Origin: CAWIMX01 sp963792785
Lineage (GTDB): Bacteria; Acidobacteriota; Vicinamibacteria; Vicinamibacterales; CAVVIG01
Assembly: GCA_963792785.1 (NCBI GenBank)
Contig: CAWBXO010000001.1
Location: 434,001 to 498,000 of the forward strand
Direction: 5' to 3'
Length of the DNA: 64,000 bases
The translations under genes and the position numbers were made by a program. The stretch's first letter is position 1. The number at the start of each line of letters is the position of its first letter. Shown here piece after piece: positions 35,996 through 44,386 of this stretch. The notes beneath the pieces are model-generated. The model was not told the DNA's origin. It did no database searches and was given only the letters and a program-made list of their open reading frames with translations.

Positions 35996-37150
35996 TCAGG
36001 CGAGATCGGCCGCGGGCGTGCTCGGGATCGGCTTTTTCGTGCGCTTCACCCGCGACGCGCGGACGAGAAACTTCACGTAGGGCACAACCTGCTTGACGCC
36101 GGCCACGTTCAACTGGCACGGGCTCAGGCACGTGGGACACTTCTCGTCCCGGATCGAGTCACGATGCGCCTGGCTGGCCTCCCGGAAATACAGCTCCTCC
36201 GGGTTCTCCTCGAGGACGTTGCCGATCACGTCGCTGTTCTCGCAGAAGAACATGCCGCCATCGGGGTTGAGCATGACGCCCTGCGACTGGAACGGGCACG
36301 GCTCGATGCGGTGGTAGCCATTGCCGATCATGTCGGCGTAGTGCATGTGGATGTAGCTCTGGCCGTCGAGCAGCGGGTCCTCGCGCACGCGGTCGATCAG
36401 GAACTGGCGCAGCCGCTCCTCGGCCGCCGCGTGGGGCTGCACGGTGTCGGCCAGGTCGGCATTGCCGAGCATGGCGTCGGTGAACCGGACCATGTTGAAG
36501 ACGATGTCGAGGTGCTCCTTCTTGGCCCACGCCAGCACGTTGTCGGCGTCGTCGAGGTTCTTGTTGAAGAGCGTGGTCGAGATGCCGAAGTTGAACGGCA
36601 CGCGCGCCTGCAGTTCCTGCATGGCGCGGATCGTCTCGAGCGCCTTGTCGAAGCCGCGCTTCACCTGCCGGACGTCATTGTGCATCTCGCCGATGCCGTC
36701 AATCGACACGCGGGCGCTGAAGATCACGTTGTGTTTCGCGCACAGCTCGGCCGTCTCGGTGAGGAGCGGGATCGCGCGATGCGGCGTGAGGCCGGTCGTG
36801 TTGATGCCGATCTTGCGCAGCTTCGGCAGCCGTTCGATGAACACGCGCGAAATGTCCACCATGTCGTTGCGCGTGGTCGGCTCGCCACCCGAGATATTCG
36901 CCATCTCGACGTTCTTCCAGAGGGGCGAGCTGAACACCCGATCGATCTGATCGATCGACATGTCGGACTTGCGGTCGCCACGCTGCCAGTTGCTGCACAT
37001 CTCACAGCGCGCGTCGCAGACGAACGTGCAGTGGAAGATCAGGACGGTCGGGTGCAGCGGGCGGAAGCGCGCGAGGTACGAATTGACGATGTCACGGGGC
37101 GCGCTGGCCGCCGCCTTCAGCAGGTACTTCGTCGCGTAGGTCTGTGCCAT
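35996..37150 (-). CDS. Radical SAM protein with SPASM-like C-terminal cysteines
   Basis: 384 residues. The radical SAM cluster motif is CDARCEMC (about residues 45-52, Cx3Cx2C), followed by ISGGEPTTRNDM and RVSIDGIGEMHN. The C-terminal region PCPFQSQGVMLNPDGGMFFC and CPTCLSPCQLN supplies extra Cys residues for auxiliary cluster(s). Substrate cannot be inferred; HpnH-like and peptide-modifying families share this architecture. It heads a three-gene run with the CofD-like fusion and the nucleotidyltransferase. TACAAT (37161-37166, minus) lies eleven bases before the ATG. Confidence 0.85.
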   Translation of the reverse strand: MAQTYATKYLLKAAASAPRDIVNSYLARFRPLHPTVLIFHCTFVCDARCEMCSNWQRGDRKSDMSIDQIDRVFSSPLWKNVEMANISGGEPTTRNDMVDISRVFIERLPKLRKIGINTTGLTPHRAIPLLTETAELCAKHNVIFSARVSIDGIGEMHNDVRQVKRGFDKALETIRAMQELQARVPFNFGISTTLFNKNLDDADNVLAWAKKEHLDIVFNMVRFTDAMLGNADLADTVQPHAAAEERLRQFLIDRVREDPLLDGQSYIHMHYADMIGNGYHRIEPCPFQSQGVMLNPDGGMFFCENSDVIGNVLEENPEELYFREASQAHRDSIRDEKCPTCLSPCQLNVAGVKQVVPYVKFLVRASRVKRTKKPIPSTPAADLA

Positions 37151-37184
37151 CGGTCTTTCGATTGTATCAAAGTTCGCTATCCCC

Positions 37185-37213
37185 TTGCGCAGGCGTGATT
37201 TGTCGTGTAATCT
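37185..37213 (+). promoter_or_regulatory. Predicted promoter of the 37 kb lipoprotein gene
   Basis: TTGCGC (37185-37190), a 17-base spacer, then TAATCT (37208-37213). It would leave a leader of about 60 bases before the ATG, ending in a GGAGAG ribosome site (37269-37274). Confidence 0.4.
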
Positions 37214-37282
37214 TAACCTCCAAAAGCTCGAACCGGGCCTCCCAGCCCTGGTGACCCCGTTTCCCGTTGGAGAGTGTGTTTC

Positions 37283-38378
37283 ATGACGAGAAGGTTGAAT
37301 CTCGCGCTGCTTCCCGTTTGCGCGCTGGCGCTGACCGCGGCGTGCGCCAGGCAGTCCACGTCCCCCGCGTCACCGAGCGGGGTCAGCGCCGCAGGCACCG
37401 CGGCGGACAGTGACGGCTCAACGCTGAAGGTTTCGGCCCCGACCCCACAGTCGCCATCGGGCGGCACCCAGGTGACGGTCCGGGAAGTGACCCTGGCCTG
37501 GTCGAACTCGGCGGGGGTGTACGTTGACTTCTCCCCGACCTACCGCGTGCAGCTCATGAACGCCGGTGGCACGATCGTGTACGAAGTGTCGGGAATCGCG
37601 ACGGGCTCGGGCTCGACAACCTCGCACCTGGTGACGATCACCCTCGACGGCGCCGCGACCTACACGTGGCGCGTGCGCGCCGAATACCAGGGCGCGTACG
37701 GCCCCTGGTCGAGCACCGCCTCCTTCATCTCGCCGGTCCTCGACGGCTACATCAAGGGCAACGAACTCTACGACCCGCTCGACAACGGCAAGACCGTGGG
37801 AGTGATCACCGGCCCGACGCATTTCGTCCCGGGCGTCGGCTTGAGTCTCGACTCGCTGGAGGCGTACGTGGCCTACGAACTGCCCCAGACGCTGACCGAA
37901 GGTGAGTTCTCGATTCTGGCGACCAACGTCAGGACGCACACCGAGGGCGGCAAGACGAAGATTCTGACGATGTCCCAGGGCTACGATGACATCACGACGA
38001 ACGACCGGCGCATGACGGTCGAAAAGCGCTCCGACGGGACGATGGCGTGGCGACTCATCACGCACGACGATCAGATCGACACCGGCCCCGAGCAGCGCCT
38101 GTTCGTGCAGTTCAACCTCCAGGACACGTTCTTCTTCCGCGCCAGGTGGCGCAACAACTTCTTCGATGTCTCGGTCAAGCGTGACGGCCCGAACGGCGAG
38201 TCCCTGTACAACACGGGCGAATCATTTAAGGGGCGGCCGTACCGATCCGACCCCGCACGTGGTCTACATCGGTGGACCCGCGGGCCGAGCCGGGAGCGAC
38301 AGCGGCTCGGTCCCCAACATCATCATTCGGCAGGTGTGGGTGTCCTCGAACCCCCGGCCGTCGTACGCGAACAAGTAA
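37283..38378 (+). CDS. Surface lipoprotein with FnIII-like and LamG-like regions, one apparent frameshift
   Basis: About 364 residues. Lipobox LTAACA (Cys about 20), a Ser/Thr/Pro linker, an FnIII-like domain (TYRVQLMNAGG, TYTWRVRAEYQGAYGPWS, about 55-145), then a jelly-roll region with GNELYDPLDNGKTVG and TFFFRARWRNNFFDVSV (about 155-364) like concanavalin/LamG folds. One extra base near 38238 moves the frame into PHVVYIGG and IIIRQVWVSSNPRPSYANK-stop. ATG with GGAGAG site eight bases upstream. Followed by a strong terminator. Confidence 0.78.
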
Positions 38379-38406
38379 TCACCGGGGATTCGCGATCGCA
38401 TGCCAG

Positions 38407-38436
38407 GGGCCGTCCTTCGGGACGGCCCTTTTTTTT
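38407..38436 (+). terminator. Rho-independent terminator of the 37 kb lipoprotein gene
   Basis: GGGCCGTCC-TTCG-GGACGGCCC, a perfect 9-bp stem with a UUCG tetraloop, followed by eight T. It lies between convergent genes. It is the clearest intrinsic terminator I found in the window. Confidence 0.95.
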
Positions 38437-38441
38437 GCGCC

Positions 38442-41105
38442 TCAGCGCAGGTGGATGCGAACCTGCCCGCCAAGGAGGCGGGTGTCGCCGCTCGACGCAT
38501 CGACCTCGGACGGCCGGAACGCGCCCTGGGCCCGGACCGTGACCGGCACCGGGGCTGGGTCGGAAATCGCAAACGCCTCGTCGATGACCGCGCCCGCGGG
38601 GACGGTCACGGTGCGCCTTTCGTCACCGACGGTGAGATCGAGCGCCGTGTCGCGAGGCCCGGCGAAAAGCGTCAGGATCAGCTGGCTGGCGCCCGCCGGC
38701 ACCACACGCACGCTCGCCGGCTCCGTGCCGCGCGTCCAGAAGACGCCGCCCTCCGGGTACGCGTTGTCGTCCATGTAGAGGATGTACGCGCCCGGCCGGT
38801 CCTCGACCGATTCCATCGATCGCACGGGCAGGTCGCTCCGCTCGCTGGCCGGCACGATCGAGAGCGGCGCCAGTTCGACCCGCGCGACGTCCGCCGCCGC
38901 GGCGGCGTCGTCCACCGTCACGCCGACCTGCCGGATGGCGACCGGCAGATCGAACTGGACCGTCATCGGGTTTCTCACCGGCCCCGACGCCCGCGCGAAC
39001 TCGGCGGCGGGCGCTGACACGACGACCGTGGCGTTGCCGCCGCGGGCGCCCGTGAACCAGACGCGCGCCTCATAGCGTCCCGGCGGCAGCGCCCACGGCC
39101 CCGCCGGCAGGGGCGAGACCAGGAGGCTGCGCGCCAGCACCTGCTGGGGATCCGCGCGGCGCATGGTGACGTAGTCGAGCGCGCGCAGCCGCGCCGGCTC
39201 GTACCGCGCCATGACGGCCAGTGCGCCGCGCATCGCGGTGGCCTCGCGCGCGGCGGGCGGCGTCGGCGCGAGAAAGCCAGCGGCGACGAGGGACGCAACC
39301 GCGCCTGCCGTGCCGAGCCACAGCAGCGACCGCCGGGTCCACCGCGCCAGGACGACGATCGCGGCCAGCCCGACGCCGGCCGCGGCCAGCCACGGCACGA
39401 GCGCGAGGAGCGGCGTGCGCCAGTCGAGCTCGGTGAAGGTCGGATACGAGAGGGCCAGCGGCGACCCGGCCTCGAGCACCTGCAGGAGGCGCGCCCGGCC
39501 ATGCGGAACGCTGAAGATGAGGAAGCGATCGGGCCAGCCCACGCCCGCCGCGGCGACGGCCAGGCTGAGGGCGAGCCAGGCGCCGAACAGCGCGCGCGAC
39601 CAGGTGCGGCGAGAGTCCGCGATCGCGAGGGCGATCATCGGCGCCAGGCACGGCACGATGGGCACGAGGAACCGCGCCGGCGCGCTGTTGCCGCCCCACC
39701 ACATGTACAGCTCGGTCGTTTGTCCCACGAAGAGCGCCGTCGCCACGAGCAGCGAGCCTCCGAGCCACCAGAGGTCGCGGCGGCGCAGCATCTTCCAGGC
39801 CCCGGCGATCGCGAAGAGATACACCGGCGTGTAGAACAACAGGCCAAACTTCTGGTCGAACATCAGGCCGAGAAGGCCGCGCGGGATATTCGCGGGATAG
39901 ATGTTGTAGGCGCGGTACTGGCCGTAGGCCGCCGTCGGGCTCAGCGTGCCGTAGATCACGTAGAAGAACCCGAACCACGCCGCGAGCGAGATGAAGATCG
40001 GCACGGAGAACGCCACGGCGGCCGCGAAGCGGCGGCGCCACATGCGCAGCACGATGACCGTGGCGAACACGCCGAGGAAGATCGCGAACTTCGTGTGGAG
40101 CCACGGCAGCACCGCCAACGCCGCGCCGCGCCAGCCCCAGGCCGCGACCGACGGGCGGTCAGCGTCCCGCCAGATCCAGAGCGCGGCCCACGCGACGAGC
40201 AGCGCGCCGACCACCTCCGGGAAGATCAGCCAGCTGTGCGGCACGAAGGGAATCGTCAGGCACGCCGCGACCCACGTGAGCAGTGCCGCGCGGCGTCCGC
40301 CGAGCGCCTCGGACAAATCGAAGATCGCCAGCGCGGCCAGCGCGCCGATCAGGCAGATGAAGACCACGCACCCGAGGTAGCCGGCCACGGCGTACACGGG
40401 CAGCAGCAGGACGGGCAGGCCGGGCGCGTGCACCGAGTAGATTTCGCCGTCGGCGCCGCGCGTCAGGTAGTCCGGCCGGAGGTCGCCCTTGAAGAAGGAC
40501 GCGTACTGGCGCGCCTGATGATTGTTCTCGATCTTCAGGTCGCCGTCGGCGAGCAGGCTCTGGCTGATGATCAGGTAGTGCGGCTCGTCGCCGCCCGGCC
40601 CAAGCTGGACCGCCGACTGCAACCCGAGCGCCACGTACAGCGCGAGGCTGACCGCGAAGATCGTCTTGCGCCCGGGAAGACGCCGCTCGTCGGCGAGCAG
40701 CGCGCGCACGCCCCGGTCGACTCCGAGCGCGCCGGCGGCCGCCACGGCCGCGACGACCCAGCGCACGGGCCCGGCGAACACGAGGAGCAGGGGGGCCTGG
40801 TCCGGCAGCCACGGCAGATACGGGATCGCCCAGAGCCAGAGCAGCATGAGCGGCGCGATCCGCGCCGTCGGCAGCCGCCGCTTCCCCGCCAGCACGATGA
40901 CCCCCGCGGCCACGGCGAACGCGCCGCCGACCAGCCACAGGAGCCCCGCCCGCGACCCGAGCAGCGCGAGGCGCTCGGGGCCCCGCTCTCCCCACCGCAC
41001 GATGTGCACCGACGCCGGCAGCAGCCAGATCGCGACGGCGATGGCTTCCAGGGACGCGATCAGCGCCGCGGCGTCACGCCATCGGCCCCCTCGGTCCGGC
41101 GTCAT
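38442..41105 (-). CDS. Large polytopic membrane protein, GT39-like, with periplasmic beta-rich tail
   Basis: 887 residues. About 13-15 membrane helices occupy roughly residues 1-620. The sequence GPGGDEPHYLIISQSLLADGDL holds the acidic GDEPHY loop seen in GT39/ArnT-like enzymes, and MWWGGNSAPARFLVPI is another conserved loop. The last 250 residues (from about 640) form a soluble beta-rich region. Likely transfers a sugar from a polyprenyl carrier in the periplasm. ATG overlaps the flippase-methyltransferase stop (ATGA). Confidence 0.78.
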   Translation of the reverse strand: MTPDRGGRWRDAAALIASLEAIAVAIWLLPASVHIVRWGERGPERLALLGSRAGLLWLVGGAFAVAAGVIVLAGKRRLPTARIAPLMLLWLWAIPYLPWLPDQAPLLLVFAGPVRWVVAAVAAAGALGVDRGVRALLADERRLPGRKTIFAVSLALYVALGLQSAVQLGPGGDEPHYLIISQSLLADGDLKIENNHQARQYASFFKGDLRPDYLTRGADGEIYSVHAPGLPVLLLPVYAVAGYLGCVVFICLIGALAALAIFDLSEALGGRRAALLTWVAACLTIPFVPHSWLIFPEVVGALLVAWAALWIWRDADRPSVAAWGWRGAALAVLPWLHTKFAIFLGVFATVIVLRMWRRRFAAAVAFSVPIFISLAAWFGFFYVIYGTLSPTAAYGQYRAYNIYPANIPRGLLGLMFDQKFGLLFYTPVYLFAIAGAWKMLRRRDLWWLGGSLLVATALFVGQTTELYMWWGGNSAPARFLVPIVPCLAPMIALAIADSRRTWSRALFGAWLALSLAVAAAGVGWPDRFLIFSVPHGRARLLQVLEAGSPLALSYPTFTELDWRTPLLALVPWLAAAGVGLAAIVVLARWTRRSLLWLGTAGAVASLVAAGFLAPTPPAAREATAMRGALAVMARYEPARLRALDYVTMRRADPQQVLARSLLVSPLPAGPWALPPGRYEARVWFTGARGGNATVVVSAPAAEFARASGPVRNPMTVQFDLPVAIRQVGVTVDDAAAAADVARVELAPLSIVPASERSDLPVRSMESVEDRPGAYILYMDDNAYPEGGVFWTRGTEPASVRVVPAGASQLILTLFAGPRDTALDLTVGDERRTVTVPAGAVIDEAFAISDPAPVPVTVRAQGAFRPSEVDASSGDTRLLGGQVRIHLR

Positions 41106-42769
41106 TCGGGCTTGCGCAGGACCGCCATGTAGTGCGCCGAGAACGGCCGAAGCGGCGAGCCTTCGAGAAGCCGCTCGAACGGCGCGAGCAGGCGGACGAT
41201 GGGGGCCGGGAGGAACTCGGGCAGGAACGTGAAGTAGCGGATCTCGGCCACGGGGACGTCAGTGTACAACGAGAGCCCGTCGGGCCGAAGCCACCGCTCC
41301 ACGCCCTCGTCGATGCAGTTGAGCGACGGAAAGACGTAACCCATGTAGAACCGGAACAGGACATTGCGGACGTTGATTTCGTGCACGAACAAGACGCCGC
41401 CCGGACGCAGCGCGCGGAAGATCTCGGCGAATGCGCGCCGCTGGTCCTCCACCGACGGGAGGTGGTGCAAGACATTGATCGTGTAGACGAAGTCGTACGC
41501 CCCGTCCGCTGCCGGGATGTGGAGCGCCGACCCCGTCGAGACCAGATCGGACCGGCCGAGGTGCCGCGCGGCGATCGCGATCTGCCCGGCCGACTCGTCG
41601 ATGCCGGTCACGTCGAAACCCAGGCGCCGCATCTCCCCCACGTAGGCGCCCTGCCCGCACCCGACGTCGAGGCCGCGGCGCGGACCCGCGCCGAGCACGT
41701 CGCGCATCAGCCGCGTCTTCAGCCCGAGCAGCGACAGGCGGCGCGCCTCCGGGATCTGGACATCGTAGGCCGCCGCAATGTCGTCGAAGTGCGTCACGCT
41801 GGCCGCCGGGGCCGTGCGGCGATGGATCAGGAGAAAGACGACGCCGAGGGCCGTCGCCACGCCGATCGTCGCGAGCCGCGTCGAGAAGACAGCCAGCGCG
41901 GCCGCGCCGTCCGGCAGGCCCGCGGCCGCCAGCGTGCCCAGCAGCACCTCGCCCGCGACCCCCACGCCGCCGGGCGCGAACACGAGGCCGCCGCGGCCGG
42001 CCGACGACGCGTACGCCGCGATCGCGCGGACGGCGCCGGGCGCGGCGGGCCACGCCCGCGCGATCCACCAGAAGCCGGCGCCGGGCAGGAGCCACGCGGC
42101 CACGCTCGTGCCCAGCGCAACCAGCCAGACGCCCCCGTGCGTCAGGCCTTCGACGTGCGGCGGGACCGTCTCCCCCGCCAGGCGGCGGCCCGCGAACGCG
42201 CCCACGCCGCCGGCGAGTCCGGCCGCGATCAGGCGCACGGGGCGCGCGAGCAGCACGGCCACGAACGCCAGCGCGCCCAGGTTCCGCGCGTTCGCGCCGA
42301 GGATCGCGGCCCCGGCCCCGCCGGCGATGATGGCCAGCGCCGACAGGTCGAGCAGCCGCTCCCACAGGTTCACGGCGATCGTGGTGCCGACCGGCACGCC
42401 GGCGCGCGATCGCTGCACCCACGCGCGAACGCCGGCCTCTCCGACGAGGAACGGAGCAAACAGGAGGCTCAGCCCCGACAGGTACCCGATGTACGCGTCG
42501 CGGATGGGAATGCGCGTGTCGGCACGGCGAAGGAGAAAAATCCACCGCAGCGTGCGCAGCTCCAGGCTGGCGACGGTCAACGCGGCGGCGATCGCCAGAC
42601 GCAGCCAGAACCCGCGTGGGATGTTGTCCGACCAGGACGACCGCGAGAGGATGGCCGCCGTGCCGGCCAGGCCGACGAGAACGACGGCGGCGGCCGACGC
42701 GAGAATCAGCACCCACGCCACCGCGCGCGGGGGCCGCACCGCCGCCGCCGCGGGTTCCCTGGCGCTCAC
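41102..42769 (-). CDS. Fusion of LPG_synthase_TM flippase-like domain with a class I methyltransferase
   Basis: 555 residues in one uninterrupted frame. About 15-320: eight helices with LRTLRWIFLLRRAD, LSLLFAPFLVGEAGVRAW, LWERLLDLSAL and APGGVGVAGEVLL, the UPF0104 pattern. About 325-555: methyltransferase with THFDDIAAAYDVQIPE, GLDVGCGQGAYVGEM, GIDESAGQI, FVYTINVLHHLPS and RALRPGGVLFVHEIN. The two activities are usually separate. GTG start one base after the GT2 stop (TGAcGTG). Suggests methylation and transport of one lipid-linked product. Confidence 0.85.
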   Translation of the reverse strand: MSAREPAAAAVRPPRAVAWVLILASAAAVVLVGLAGTAAILSRSSWSDNIPRGFWLRLAIAAALTVASLELRTLRWIFLLRRADTRIPIRDAYIGYLSGLSLLFAPFLVGEAGVRAWVQRSRAGVPVGTTIAVNLWERLLDLSALAIIAGGAGAAILGANARNLGALAFVAVLLARPVRLIAAGLAGGVGAFAGRRLAGETVPPHVEGLTHGGVWLVALGTSVAAWLLPGAGFWWIARAWPAAPGAVRAIAAYASSAGRGGLVFAPGGVGVAGEVLLGTLAAAGLPDGAAALAVFSTRLATIGVATALGVVFLLIHRRTAPAASVTHFDDIAAAYDVQIPEARRLSLLGLKTRLMRDVLGAGPRRGLDVGCGQGAYVGEMRRLGFDVTGIDESAGQIAIAARHLGRSDLVSTGSALHIPAADGAYDFVYTINVLHHLPSVEDQRRAFAEIFRALRPGGVLFVHEINVRNVLFRFYMGYVFPSLNCIDEGVERWLRPDGLSLYTDVPVAEIRYFTFLPEFLPAPIVRLLAPFERLLEGSPLRPFSAHYMAVLRKPE

Positions 42770-42770
42770 G

Positions 42771-43760
42771 TCAGGCTCGAGTGACGGCGGGCTCCGAGGC
42801 GGTGTCCGCCTCCACGATCTCCCGAATCACGTAGATGGGTTTGTCCTGCGACTCGTGATACGTGCGGGCCTGCACCTCGGCGAGCAGACCGAGCGTGAGG
42901 AGCTGGACGCCGGTAATCAGCAGCAGCCCGCCGAAGAACAGCATCGGGCGGTTCCCGATCGCCTGCTGGCCGGTCAGGCGCACGTAGGCGAGGTAGCCCG
43001 TGATGACGACGCCGAGGCCCCCCATCCCCAGCCCCAGCAGCCCGAAGATCTGCAGCGGGCGCGTCGAGTAGCTCAGCATGAACTTCACCGTGAGCAGGTC
43101 GAGGATCACGCGCACGGTGCGCCCGATCCCGTACTTCGACACGCCATGACGCCGCGCGCGGTGGTGCACCACGACCTCGGCGATCCGCACGCCCTGCTCG
43201 CTGGCGATGGCGGGCAGGAACCGGTGCATCTCGCCGTACAGCTTGAGCGGCTTCACGACCTCCGACCGGAACACCTTCAGCGAGCAGCCGTAGTCGTGCA
43301 GCGGCACGCCGGTCGCGCGTGAGATCAGGCGATTGGCGAGCACCGAGGGCACGCGCCGGGAGAGGAGCGCATCCTGCCGGTCCTTGCGCCAGCCGCAGAC
43401 GATGTCGTAGTCGCCGTCCTCGAGCGTCCGCACCATCGCCGGGATGTCGTGCGGGTCGTTCTGCAAGTCGCCGTCGCTCGTCACGATGTAGCGCCCGCGC
43501 GCGTGCGCGAAGCCGGCCGAGAAGGCGGCGGTCTGCCCGAAGTTGCGCCGGAAGCGGATCACGCGCAGGTGCGGGTCGCGCGCCTGGATCGCCTTCAGCG
43601 CCGCAAACGAGTTGTCCCGGCTCCCATCGTCGACGACGATGATTTCGTACGGGCGGCCGCAGGCGGCCAGCGTCTCGGTGAGTTCCCGGTGGAGCTCCGC
43701 CAGGGAGGCTTCCTCGTTGAACACCGGTACGACGACGCTCAGCTCGGGCGGCATGCTCAC
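42771..43760 (-). CDS. GT2 polyprenyl-phosphate glycosyltransferase with two C-terminal helices (GtrB/ArnC type)
   Basis: 329 residues. SVVVPVFNEEASLAELH, EIIVVDDGSRDNS, RNFGQTAAFSAGF, SDGDLQNDP and HDYGCSLKVFR, then two membrane helices at about 230-300. It would attach a sugar to undecaprenyl phosphate for GT-C enzymes such as the neighbour at 38442. Start GTG at 43760 or ATG two codons later; neither has a good ribosome site. Confidence 0.9.
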   Translation of the reverse strand: MSMPPELSVVVPVFNEEASLAELHRELTETLAACGRPYEIIVVDDGSRDNSFAALKAIQARDPHLRVIRFRRNFGQTAAFSAGFAHARGRYIVTSDGDLQNDPHDIPAMVRTLEDGDYDIVCGWRKDRQDALLSRRVPSVLANRLISRATGVPLHDYGCSLKVFRSEVVKPLKLYGEMHRFLPAIASEQGVRIAEVVVHHRARRHGVSKYGIGRTVRVILDLLTVKFMLSYSTRPLQIFGLLGLGMGGLGVVITGYLAYVRLTGQQAIGNRPMLFFGGLLLITGVQLLTLGLLAEVQARTYHESQDKPIYVIREIVEADTASEPAVTRA

Positions 43761-43766
43761 GGGATT

Positions 43767-44366
43767 CTATCGGGCTTTCCGGCTTCGCGCTTTGGTCCAG
43801 AGCAGATACAGGGCCAGCCCCCCGATGAGGATGCCGGACAGCCAGAGGGACGCCGCCCGGCCGTTCTCCTCCAGAAACGCGGCGGCCCGATCGCCATAGC
43901 GAACCGCCAGCAGCCCCTCACCGAAGTAGCGGATGCCGCGGCCGAGGGCCACGGCGAGGATGAACCGGGGCTGGCTCACGCCGGCGACACCGGCCAGGAT
44001 GATGAAGACCTTGAACGGGGCCGGCGGCGGCAGCACGGCGGGAATCAGCACCGCCATGAGGCCGTACCGCTGAAAGACGCGCGACGCCCGATCGAGGCCA
44101 TATCCAGCGAACCGCGACCGCAGGATGGCCTCGCCGCCCTTCCGGCCCAGGTGGTACAGGATCAGGCAGCCGACGACGGACCCCAGCGTCGCGCTGCCCG
44201 CGTACAGCACGAGCCGGGACTTGTGCTCGGTGACCATGAGCAGGATCGCGAGATCGGCGATCTCGGGCAGGGAGATGAACGACGAGTCGAGAAACGTCAG
44301 CAGGAACACGCCCGGCGCGCCGAGCGCGAGCGCGAGAGCCTGCACCCGGGCCACGAGTCTGCTCAT
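43767..44366 (-). CDS. VTT/DedA-like membrane protein (YqaA type)
   Basis: 199 residues with five to six helices. FLDSSFISLPEIADLAILLM, the Gly-rich SVVGCLILYHLGRKGG and PAPFKVFIILAGVAGV are typical of the SNARE-associated/VTT superfamily, thought to move lipids (including undecaprenyl phosphate) across the membrane. It is the first gene of a minus-strand block VTT-GT2-flippase/MTase-GT39. TATAAT on the minus strand (44381-44386) lies inside the first codons of the divergent gene. Confidence 0.87.
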   Translation of the reverse strand: MSRLVARVQALALALGAPGVFLLTFLDSSFISLPEIADLAILLMVTEHKSRLVLYAGSATLGSVVGCLILYHLGRKGGEAILRSRFAGYGLDRASRVFQRYGLMAVLIPAVLPPPAPFKVFIILAGVAGVSQPRFILAVALGRGIRYFGEGLLAVRYGDRAAAFLEENGRAASLWLSGILIGGLALYLLWTKARSRKAR

Positions 44367-44386
44367 AGAATAAACGCATGATTATA
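44366..44386. promoter_or_regulatory. Overlapping divergent -10 elements
   Basis: Plus strand TAGAAT (44366-44371) ends six bases before the ATG at 44378. Minus strand TATAAT (44381-44386) lies within that gene's codons 2-3 and would start transcription about eight bases before the VTT gene. The promoters overlap each other's transcribed region. Confidence 0.45.

Noticed and set aside
37218..37272. Ribosome-site-sequestering stem CTCCAA/TTGGAG upstream of the 37 kb lipoprotein
   Set aside because: Only six pairs over a 43-base loop, and the 5' strand lies at or before the predicted transcription start.
38266..38542. Extended C-terminus of the 37 kb lipoprotein in the original frame
   Set aside because: It becomes Arg/Pro-rich and reads through the intrinsic terminator; the shifted frame gives a conserved-looking end and stop at 38378.
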